NCBI GenBank assembly: GCA_030847615.1
Contig: JAUMIR010000001.1
Coordinates: 61,207,501-61,271,500, forward strand
Direction of reading: 5' to 3'
DNA from: Gambelia wislizenii
Taxonomy: Eukaryota > Chordata > Lepidosauria > Squamata > Crotaphytidae
DNA: 64,000 nt
The notes under the pieces are model-generated. The model saw nothing but the letters and a program-made list of their open reading frames with translations, had not been told where the DNA came from and ran no database searches. How positions within the stretch are numbered: position 1 is the first letter of the stretch; the number at the start of each line of letters is the position of its first letter. Position numbers and translations under genes: made by a program. Shown piece by piece: positions 51,705 to 60,900 of the stretch.

Positions 51705-52300
51705 CTTTTCTTCGCAAATGAAGATTTAGGAAGGACTCATCCCGCGCTTTCTGCAAGCGCGCTGATGACTAAAAAGACCAATCCGAGACAAACAAGTCCG
51801 GTTGCAGAAAGCACAGCAGAAGGTCTCCTTGGGTGATGTTTCTGGATTGTGATTCTTTCTGTGTTGTCATTGCTCTTCAAGACTTGCTCGGCGTGAGTTC
51901 TCAAATAAGGCTGCAGCATTGTGGATAGTGCATCTCCATGCCTCCCGATGTGAGGCCATGGTGGACCATTGTTGGTGATCAATTTGGCCGAGCCTGAGAT
52001 GTTGTTTCAAGGAGTCCTTGTATCATTTTTTTTGGAGCGCCCCTCTAATGCTGACCCATGGCGAGTTCACCATAGAGTACTATTTTTGGGAGGTGATGGT
52101 CCTCCATCCTAGAAACGTGCCCTGCCCAGTGCAGCTGTGTTCTCAATATCATGGCCTCAATGCTGGTGATCCCTGCTTGCACAAGGACAGCAACATTCAT
52201 CACATAGTCAGTCCAGTGTATATTTAGGATTGTGCGTATACAGCGCTGATGAAAGCGTTCGAGGAGTCGTAGGTGGTGACAAGGGCTTTCCACATAATTC
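51705..52300 (-). pseudogene. LINE reverse transcriptase C-terminus with zinc finger, second copy
   Basis: The minus strand gives HLRLLERFHQRCIRTILNIH, a block TDYVMNVAVLVQAGITSIEAMI, and QLHWAGHVSRMEDHHLPKIV, then frameshifted sequence down to CNRTCLSRIGLFSHQRAC (about 51785-51740) followed by RKRG. Here the finger keeps Cys, Cys, His and Cys positions that are broken in the 23.3 kb copy. The 3' end GAAGAAAAGCCCAGAGAGAG joins the (GA)n run at 51700-51677, which is probably its tail. 5' truncated, no catalytic residues. Confidence 0.7.
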
Positions 52301-52775
52301 TAAATTGGGCTTTCCCACCATTATAGTTCTAGACACGTCTCAGGTCATCATGACTTTTGACTGTCCTCCAGTCTGCCTACAGCCAGTGTGACCCCAAAAG
52401 TGTCCAATATGTCCAGTTATGGAATCTCATGGGAAGGGGTAGTAGGGTATGCCAACAAGCATGAGAGCATCTATACCCTCTAACATTTCACAGATCAAAA
52501 TAGGGCCACATGGGGCAAAGCAACATCACAGCATGTTATATGGGCCATGTTCCTGGAAATAAAGTTATGATTTACCGTTCTGTGGTACACATCCCAGTTC
52601 CTTATTAACTTCTACATAAGCTGGTTATTAATTGGCATCGGAGTGTCATGATTAACACCATCTTGTGCTGTCAAGTAGGTACTTCCTTGTCAATTGGAGC
52701 ATCTTCCTTTTCATTCTGACAGCCTGGTAAAAGATATCAATAGTTGCATAAGGCCTTATAACATCTCACATAAAG
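52301..52775. other. No recognisable gene
   Basis: Unique-looking sequence; no coding signal. Confidence 0.4.
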
Positions 52776-52778
52776 GTA

Positions 52779-53140
52779 CAAGAGGTGTAGCTTGGCTGGT
52801 GCGGGTGGTGGGGAATCAGTACACTGCATCTCAAATAAGAATTCTGCCCCCCCCCCTGCCGAATTCAGTCCCCAATTCATTCCCCAAATTTCTAGCATTG
52901 CAGTATTGTAAAAAAAAAAAATCACTTGAATATTTAGAAATACAGTTTAGGCATCCAACGAACAGGATCAGGCAAAGCTGGAATAAAAAAGCTACAAATA
53001 AAAAAGTTCTAGGTATGACTTATTTTCAGTGTCTCATTCCCTGTAATGCTAGAAAAGAAAATTTTGTGGGGAGGGGGAGAGAATTCTTACTTGGGGGGCA
53101 ATGCCCTCATCCCCCTTTCCATGCAGCTACACCCCTGAAA
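52779..53140. mobile_element. hAT-like MITE
   Basis: The ends CAAGAGGTGTAGCTTGG and, inverted, CAGGGGTGTAGCTGCATGG are hAT-type terminal repeats. The 8-bp words AAAGGTAC on the left and AAAGATAC on the right could be a duplication with one mismatch. Non-coding, with C10 and A12 runs inside. Confidence 0.5.
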
Positions 53141-53401
53141 GATACCTGTAGTGCTTGGTTACCCCTACCCACCCTGTAATAAGACTGGCTTGACTAATAG
53201 CTATAAATAAAAACAAAACTGTTTAGGTCAAGCCAGACATCACGATTTGTAGTATATTATTTCTTATGTGAGTCTCAGGGTGTATCCACAGAGCACAACT
53301 GGTTCAGTTTAATCCACTGTCACACGCTCACATACAGAACACACACTCACATACGATCAATAAGCTTCTTTATTGATGAGGAATCATGTGTCAGGAACAT
53401 A

Positions 53402-53732
53402 GGAGATTTTCACACGCCGAAAATATTCCCTCCAGAAACCGGGACAGAAATATTTCTGTCCCGGAAGCAGCGCCGCGGTTCGCACGCTCACCTCCCTCTT
53501 CCGTTTTTCCGTCGTCCTCGCTTTGGGTTTTTTCCTCTCTCTTCCGGAATATTTTATTAACGGCAAACTCCCGTTAGTAAAATATTCCAGAAGAGGGAGG
53601 GAAAAACCCAAAGCGAGGACGACGGAAAAACGGAAGAGGGAGGTGAGCGTGCGAACCGCGGCGCTGCTTCCGGGACAGAAATATTTCTGTCCCGGTTTCT
53701 GGAGGGAATATTTTCGGCGTGTGAAAATCTCC
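53402..53732. mobile_element. 331-bp near-perfect palindrome, Harbinger-like MITE
   Basis: The arms 53402-53558 and about 53575-53732 are almost exact reverse complements with a short centre near 53560-53575. The end sequence GGAGATTTTCACACGCCG, AAAATATTCCC resembles the terminus of copies 1 and 2 (GGGGTCGTTTACACGGGC, AAATATTCCCC). CATAG is on both sides; taking the terminal G/C as part of the element gives an ATA duplication (53399-53401 and 53733-53735). It is very CpG-rich. Open frames on both strands are by-products of the palindrome. Confidence 0.85.
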
Positions 53733-53736
53733 ATAG

Positions 53737-56195
53737 CCAAAGCTGCAACTGAGGCATAGACAGACAAAGCTACAGATAAAAGGCATCCAGCGTGAGAAAA
53801 GCAGGGAGGACATCAAAGTCATGGGGGGGAGTGAAAAGAGCTGTTAAACCATCTGGCCAGTCATGGCCTTGAGCTCCTGGTAGGACCAGCGTTACCATGC
53901 CAACCAAGAGGCCTGGCCCGACTCCCAGACATTCCAAGGCCTGAGAAAGTATCAAGCCCAAACTAACTACCTGTCAGGGCCTCCATGAATTCCACTCCAA
54001 ATCCCAGAATTCAGGGACGTCCTGACAAGTTCAATGGAGTCCTGAGATTTATAGAGTGGAAAGGGTCTTCGGACCTTACCAGATGACTCAAATACAGAGT
54101 CATAACAGTGCCACATAACTGCAAAAAGGTGTGCAGATCAGACGACGTTGCCCTTTCATGGTTATATTCTGTCCCAAACCTCTACTTTTTTTCTCGATGG
54201 CTTAAGCCACCAATAGATCCCCTGTGGTGGTTTTGTGCTGGCATTGCCAGCGCATGGAACATTGAAGGGTTTTTTCCCCCTCTTACTTACCCTGACAATG
54301 GCCAAACTGGTTAAAACACTTCCAGGTGAGATTGCGACATCCAGGTAGGTGACAAACTTTTAAAAACTTTCCCTGGTTTACTTGTAAATTTTAAAGTATG
54401 TTTAGATGCTTGGTGTAACTTTTTGATGTTTATTTTTTGCTGGGAGAGGAAGATAGGTGCAGTGAGGGGGCATACTTTTGCCATCATAAGAATGGATTTT
54501 TTTAATGCCAGCAAAATAACATCTTTAGGGGGTGGTCTGATAAAGTCCTTAGACTCCTCTAGTGCAACCCCCTGAACTATAGCACTAAAGCTATATAGCA
54601 GATAATTCTAAGTACTTAATGAAACTACAAGTCTCAGATTCCATTGGGTGGAACAGTTAAAATGTTATCAAATTGCTGTAATTGTGTACTGTGACTATTG
54701 TCTCATTTATTTTTAAATGACAGTAAAGATTCCTCCCACCCCCGCACTACACCATTCCTCTTCTGAAGAAAAACCTTCTTTATATTTTCAAGTTGCACCA
54801 CATTAAAACTCACACCTTCACCTACCCACACAATGGGTCTATTTTTTAATTACGTAACTTTTCACATGGGAATTTTAACTTTCAGACCATCTAACTCAAC
54901 ATCTTTAACCAGCATTTCTATTCATTCAAAAGTTTTAAAGAAAGAAGGAGGAAAATCCATTTTCTTCTGTAACTATAACTTCTCTATAGCTGAAGTTTGC
55001 GACTGAGACTGAAGTTTCTATTGTTGGTTGTATCTGGAGGGGATGGAGGAGGAGTAAAAAATGGTGAGGTTTCCAATTACAAATATAATGACCTTCATAG
55101 AACAGAAAGCAATATCTGTCTGTAATGCAGACAGGTTGAAATAGAAGATGTAGAGGAGGAATAATAGAAAGGAGAGGATGACACATGCAGACACAGAACT
55201 ATCTGACATCTATCCCCCAAAGACTCTCTGTCATTATTTGCTGGGAAACTCAATTTATGTGTTTGGAAGGAGAAAAAAAATGAAGAAATAAATGAAAGAA
55301 CAGAGAAAAATACTTGGGTGGGGGAGGGTGGTAGAAAATATTTTCCCTTAATGCCTTTCTTTAAAACACTGATAAGTTTAGACAACAAGATGCCTTGTCA
55401 AGTTAAAGTTTCTTTTAAAAAAATCAATTTCCTTATCAGGAATGGCCCTGAAGAGACAATACATTCTGACTTGAACCACATGTACAAATTAGAGTGAGTA
55501 ATTACCAACCTCACAATAGAGGTCACAAAGCATGGGGGTTCACCCTTTATGCACTGCACTGACACATAGAGGTCATAAGCAACTGTTTCTAGATATAGCT
55601 TTTTGACAGTGTTGCTGAACTCATGGCCACCAGAGAACATGGGTTGTTCAATGAATTGCTCTGTATCAGGCATTGTTAATGGATAGGATCTCATTCTGTC
55701 TTTGTGCATTGTTCAATCAAGTGGAAGGGTTGATGGCATGTAGTATCCTTTTTTCCTTGAATAAAACAAACCACTGCTGTGTCAATATGCAATTGATTTA
55801 GTGGTGGAAATCCCAGAATCTCTGCTTTAAGATGTTGACAGTCAAGGTTCAACCCAGCTTTGGTCTCCACATTGTCCACATGGAACAGTGGGGCAATTAC
55901 TAATAAATCACTCTGTCTCTTAGTGAAAGGTAATATGTCTCTCTGAATCACCAGAATTCCTTCTTTTAGGAATCTGAAATACAAACTAAGAAATCAGTTT
56001 GTATTTTTTGTAAAGGTCACCCAAGGGTTTTTGGCATTATTAGGTGGAAGATTGCCTATGAAAATTTTCAAGATTCTACCAATGTCATTACTGGATGGAA
56101 CCCTTTTGACCATTAAAGTCTCCCATCAAGAGAGCAGTTCTGGCTCTAGCAAGAACAACAACAACAACAACAACAAAATAACCCCAGTAACACCA
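53737..56195. other. Gene-free interval
   Basis: No protein-like frame, no transposon similarity recognised and only a (CAA)n run at 56157-56177. 54900-55400 is A-rich. This is one of the longer stretches without recognisable repeats. Confidence 0.4.
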
Positions 56196-56196
56196 G

Positions 56197-56432
56197 CTAT
56201 GTGTGTATGTGCCTTCAAGCTGCCTGTTGACTTATGGTGACCCCATGAACTTCATAGGGTTTTCTTGGACAAGAAATCCTCAGAGATGGGTTTGCCAATT
56301 CCTCCCTCTGAAATATAGCTTATAGCACCTAGTATTCATTGGTGGTCTCCCATCCAAGTACTAACCAGAGCTCACCCTGCTTAGCTTCCAAGATTAGACA
56401 GGAGCTGGTGCCTTTGGGGTTTTAAAAGCTTT
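56197..56432 (-). mobile_element. 5S rRNA-derived SINE
   Basis: The minus strand contains TCTTGGAAGCTAAGCAGGGT, GGTTAGTACTTGGATGGGAG and ACCACCAATGAATACTAGG. These correspond to the internal promoter region and 3' half of 5S rRNA (TCGGAAGCTAAGCAGGGTC, GGTTAGTACTTGGATGGGAG). Behind it lie CCTATGAAG, CATAAGTCAACAG and CTTGAAGGCACATACAC, a tail related to that of the type 1 tRNA SINEs. It is not a 5S gene: the 5' part is degenerate and a SINE tail is attached. Confidence 0.8.
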
Positions 56433-56526
56433 ACAACATCAGTGAAGGCACCCCAAATTTCAGGCACAAAATCTTTAACTCCCCTTAGGGTAATATAGAA
56501 TAAATGCAAGTTATTTGGCCATTGCA

Positions 56527-56702
56527 AGAGCCAGTTGTGGTATAGTGGTTTAAGTCTTGGAAACCAGGGCTTGAATCCCCACTTGGCCATGGAAACTAAC
56601 TGGACAAGTCACATTCTCTTAGCTTCAAAGGAAGGCAATGGCAAACCTCCTCTGAATAAATCTTATCAAGAAAACCCTAGGGTAGGGTTGGCATAAATCA
56701 GA
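56527..56702 (+). mobile_element. tRNA-derived SINE (type 1)
   Basis: It starts GAGCCAGTTGTGGTATAGTG, with B-box-like GGCTTGAATCCCC, then GGAAGGCAATGGCAAACCTC and ATCAAGAAAACCCTAGGGTA, ending CATAAATCAG. The 3' tail is lost; the GATTATCAGATG element begins 150 bp downstream. Confidence 0.75.
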
Positions 56703-56851
56703 GGCTGAATCTACACAGGCTAAATGAAATCCTTACTTCATCCCAGTCCTGTTAGAATACATGTCATTCCTCTCCTTCTGATATGAAAATGCTTCTTTTT
56801 GATGACTGAGGGCTTTAAGACAATTAACAAAAAAACCCAGCCCCAAACCTT

Positions 56852-57486
56852 GAAGATTATCAGATGGGACCAAAAAAACTGTCCCCGTCTCACTATGTCC
56901 CCTCCCGCCCCACTCATGTCCCTATGACTGTTTAAATTAAAAATGATCAGACGCCTACCTTGCTGCATGACAGAAACTGCTCCCCTCCCCTCTGGCATCC
57001 CAGGAGTGAATCGAGCTTTTGCAGAGCCCCGTTCACTTCCTGGAAACAAAATTCCGGCTGTTCTCGCAAGAGAACAATCACACAGGAAATTTAAAAATAA
57101 AACAAAAAATAAAAGTCAAAAAGTAAAACAAAGCACAAAAACACACTTAAAATATCCCACGTAACCATGGAGGGGAGAAAAAGGGTGTCACTTACCTGGA
57201 TGTCCCAATCTCAACCGGAAGTGCTCAGCAGGGTTTGGCAGGGACCTCCCACTGTGGCTGGTATCCCCAGCATAACGGGGTGCCTTTTCACAAGCTGTGA
57301 TTCCGTTACAGAAATGGAACGGGTGATCTATTGATGGCTTAAGCTGTCAATAAAAAGCAATGCAGACAGAACGGTGGGGGCATGGGAGCAAGACGAAACA
57401 GGGATGATGTCATCTGATAAGTGAGCCCTTTGGCGATCTCCTGTCATCCCTGTCTTGCATTTTTTTAGGTCATCTGATAATCTCCC
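56852..57486. mobile_element. Non-autonomous element with ATTATCAGATG ends, longer copy
   Basis: It begins GAAGATTATCAGATGGGACC and ends GGTCATCTGATAATCTCC, inverted ends of about 15 bp. The body matches 4471-5017 over most of its length. An internal CATCTGATAAGTGAGCCC at 57411 repeats the end. Non-coding, superfamily not assigned. Confidence 0.55.
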
Positions 57487-57622
57487 TCCAGTTTACTCTG
57501 CTGTTTTGGAGATGAACTGGGTTTTTAAAATGTGTGGTTTTACCCCTGAATTGGGATCATGGTGGAATCAGAGGCAGGGAGTAGGGGTGGGAGATGGGGC
57601 CAGGTTGTTGGCTGGTCACCTG

Positions 57623-58160
57623 GGCCCCATCTATACAAGGCAAAAACAAAACAAAAACAAAAACCCAGGTTGCTTCGCACTAATAGCAAATTGCAACTGC
57701 AATTTGTCTTCATGGTGTTTTTTGCCCCCAAAGGCTTTGAATACCTGTTCGTCAAGATGGCAACCGCAAGTGATTTACTAGCATTTTTAATTGCCTCAGT
57801 TTCCTGCTGCCAAACTTAATTTTTTTCCCATTCTGTGCTTGAGAGATATTTTGCCTGTAGAAAAACCAAAAACCAATCTAAAATGGTAGCACCACGGGCT
57901 TGCCAATCAGGTTTGGACTTCCTCTCATAGGGGAAAGAAATTCAAAGTGAATTGCTTGTCCCAATGAGCAGGAATGCACATTCCCCTCACGGTTTTTAAA
58001 AAAACCCAGGAAAAGCTGCAAGGGCTGTTCATTTGGAGTTTTGATGTTTTTGGCCCCCCTCCTTCCGAATACAGTGAAACAATGAGGGATCCTATTAAGA
58101 CAGGTAGGATTCTCCTCACATTCTGTGAGGAGTATTTTCACTGTTTAGACAGCCCCCTAC
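57623..58160. mobile_element. MITE, hAT-like duplication
   Basis: It lies between GTCACCTG (57615-57622) and TTCACCTG (58161-58168), an 8-bp duplication with one mismatch. The ends GGCCCCATCTATACAAGG and, inverted, GGGGGCTGTCTAAACAG are similar. Fragments of the same family are at 580-890 and 16761-16990. Non-coding. Confidence 0.55.
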
Positions 58161-58168
58161 TTCACCTG

Positions 58169-59580
58169 ATTGTTCTTGCCATGGGAGGGTATCTCCCTTG
58201 TTTATATCGGCATCTGGAAAATGTGCTGTAGCCTTCTTTTTTTTGGATTACCTGGTGTTTGTATGTGAACCTTTGCATACGTACCATTGCACACATTCAC
58301 AGGTTGGCATTTCACTGCCCCCTTTTCTACTGGTTTCAGTTTATAGAAGCACAGGTGGGCAATCAGAATGAAAGGAAAACAAAGGCTATTTGATTAAGTA
58401 AATATATGAATGCATTGTGGGAATAACACAACGCTGCTGCAGTCATGTGATTAGACATAACCCAATACAATGAACACATGCACTGAGGGGTCAAACTGAG
58501 GCAGGGATACTATGCAGTGGAGCTGGGAGACCGCCTCCTTGTAGATTCAGCCAGAGTTGCTTGAAGGCAAATAATGGTTTATCCATTCCAGCAAAAGTAT
58601 TCAGAGTTTTTGTCTTTCATTCAACTGCAGTACTTAAGATGTAATATCAGCCTGTGTAAGTTAAAAGAGAACACCAGTGAGGGCTGGTGGCTTTGATATT
58701 AATGAGAAGATGGATCTGCTTCAAAATTTAGTCCAAACTTGAAAGCAGCTATCCAAGGTGCTGAACCTATTTTTAGAGATAGGCTTCAGCACCACGGGTA
58801 TCTTATTTAAAGTTCAGACTAAAACACAGAATGGATTCATTGCTCCACTGATATTAGACACATGTCCTGCCATTGTAATCATTCCTTCCCATTTCCTTTT
58901 TTTTTAAAAACGGACAGTGCCTAGGAATATTACCCTTTTAATCAATTTGGATTTAGTTGTGGAGCCAGGTTTCTGAGAAAAAACAATATGAATATGTTAG
59001 ATGTTTTCAAAATGTTTTGCTGAGTAAGGTGTTTAGCCTTACTCTATATAAATATGCCAACATATATATGGCAACACTCCATGAGAGCACTTGAATTGAC
59101 TTTGCGCTATCATGATAACACAATTAGCTTCAGTAATTAGTTGGCTTAAAATTAATCAATTTCAGTGTGAATAACTGCCCCAAAATGAGTTAAGTCAGCA
59201 GTGGTTACCTAAAGCATTCAACACCTCTGAAATTTGAACTCTTATGGATCTTTAACCTACAATGCCTTGAGCAGCCTGAATCTTACTAAACTTGGAAGTA
59301 ATAGACAAAATCGTACTGTTAGTTTCAACCAGAGCAGACCCAAAAAATCACAGGGAAACATGGTGTGTCAACACATGTGTATGTTTCATTGATTAAAGAG
59401 GTCTAGTTGGGACTAGTAACTGGATCCATAAATTCTAAGTAATGCATCTTAAGATTGCAGTTCTGATTTAAAAATTGAGAAACTTCTTATACTTTGTCTT
59501 CCTATGCATAGTGTGTTAAAGTAGAACATATAAATTGATGGGGAACCATTGAAACTGATTGTAACTGAAACTGATAATTG
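58169..59580. other. Repeat-poor interval
   Basis: No gene and no transposon recognised. 59080-59200 is dense in TAAT/ATTA words (ACAATTAGCTTCAGTAATTA, AAAATTAATCAATTTC), and 58765 has a MEF2-like CTATTTTTAGA. These could mark a regulatory region but could also arise by chance in AT-rich DNA. Confidence 0.25.
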
Positions 59581-60060
59581 TGGAAATTGATATGTATATA
59601 TATATATATATATATAGGGTCAATAATATCAACAATATAAACTTATTGTATATGTAATATCACATATTATAGACGAATATATATATTTGCAAACATTATA
59701 CAATATTGGTAACTATATTGAGAATAGATATATTATATATTATTATACATTATATATTATTATTATAATATATAATATAAAATATATAAAAATATATTTT
59801 ATATAAAATATATAATATTATATATTATATAATAAATATACAAATATTGATAGTAATAACAATAATATATCTTCATTGTAGGTAATATTAGCAATATCAA
59901 TAATATATATTCACTATATATTCAATATATATACAACACTATATAGTATAAAAGTACATACATATATATTATTGGTTATTATATGTTATAATATAGATAT
60001 ATATTGCATATGGTATAGTTTATATTTGTTTGGTATAGATATAAAGTAAAGCTGTGGGTA
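59581..60060. repeat. AT-rich (TA)n-type tract
   Basis: A perfect (TA)n run at about 59595-59617 is followed by about 440 bp of interspersed ATATATT words. It directly precedes the L1 5' region and may include its 5' flank. Confidence 0.85.
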
Positions 60061-60079
60061 TAGGATTTGAATATATAAG

Positions 60080-60473
60080 TGAGGTGGGCAATTGATAAAG
60101 TGAGGGAAAGCGAAATTATAGAGGTTTAAGGATAAAATGGAAGATAAAGGAAGAAGGAAACACATAGTAGTATTGTAAACTATCTGGTAGAAAAGTACAG
60201 ATAAAAGATAAATAATAGAAGGAAATAACAAAAGGAAAATGCCCGTTAAAAAACATACGCAAACACAGATTCAAACTTTAATGACAAGATGCCAATCGGT
60301 GGAAATGCCAGCAAACCCTTATACAGGAATTTAAGAAACTTAGAGAAGAAGTGATCTCAGAGATGAGAGAGATGAGAAAAGATGCTAAAAAGGAATTAGA
60401 TGAGTTTGGTAAGAAGCTGAATAAAATGATGACAGATGTAGAGAAATTAAATGAAAAGGTGGAGGAAGTTCAA
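60080..60473 (+). mobile_element. L1 5' end: 5'UTR and ORF1 N-terminus
   Basis: After an A/G-rich leader the ATG at 60239 gives MPVKKHTQTQIQTLMTRCQS. The frame is then off by one near 60330 and continues as EFKKLREEVISEMREMRKDAKKELDEFGKKLNKMMTDVEKLNEKVEEVQ. This last part has regular heptads, the coiled coil of L1 ORF1p that is absent from the 41.2 kb copy. It is cut at about 60473 by the next repeat. No ORF2 is present. Confidence 0.6.
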
Positions 60474-60570
60474 ATACAGCTGCCCCTCCACATTCGCGAA
60501 CTTGACATTCGTGGTTTTGATTATTCGCGGTTTTGGGAGGCCCCCCGCCCCCCCAAAACTGAGATACGGG
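60474..60570. mobile_element. MITE-like left end
   Basis: TACAGCTGCCCCTCCACATT, CGCGAACTTGACATTCG and TTATTCGCGGTTTTGGG resemble the CAG(T/C)TGNCCCTCCA ends of the pogo/Tigger MITEs elsewhere in the window. No matching right end was found. The GC-rich minisatellite starts inside it. Confidence 0.4.
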
Positions 60571-60900
60571 GCATCCGGAGGCCCTGTGAAAGCCCTGGGA
60601 GGGAGCGGGGAGGGCCAAGGAGGCCTCCACGGGGCCTTTGGAGACCCTCCGGAGGCCCCGTGAAGGCCTTGGGAGGGAGGGGGAGGGCTGGGGAGGCATC
60701 CACGGGGCCTTGCGAGGCCCCGCGAAGGCCTTGGGGAGCACCGGGGAGGCCTCCTCGGGGCCCTGCGAGGCCCCGTGAAGGCATTGGGAGGGAGGGGGGA
60801 GGGCTGGGAAGGCATCTGCAGGGCCTTTGGAGACCCTCTGGAGGCCCCGTGAAGGCCTTGGGAGGGAGGGGGGAGGGCTGAGGAGGCCTCTGCGGGGCCT
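60571..60900. repeat. GC-rich minisatellite, about 5 units
   Basis: GGCCCYGYGAARGCC starts at 60580, 60654, 60716, 60769 and 60843, so spacing is 74, 62, 53 and 74 bp. Units contain GGGAGGGAGGGGGAGGGCTG (G-quadruplex type) and GGGGCCTT. The long open frames crossing it on both strands are composition effects. Confidence 0.85.

Noticed and set aside
53384..53822. Overlapping open frames on both strands around the palindrome
   Set aside because: The two strands encode the same peptide because the sequence is a palindrome; no start, family or codon signal.
56340..56400. 5S rRNA gene
   Set aside because: Only part of the 5S sequence is kept, it is attached to a SINE tail and lacks a T-run terminator in the right place.
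60571..60900. CRISPR-like array
   Set aside because: Spacing is irregular, the between-repeat sequence is itself repeated and the context is vertebrate; it is a minisatellite.
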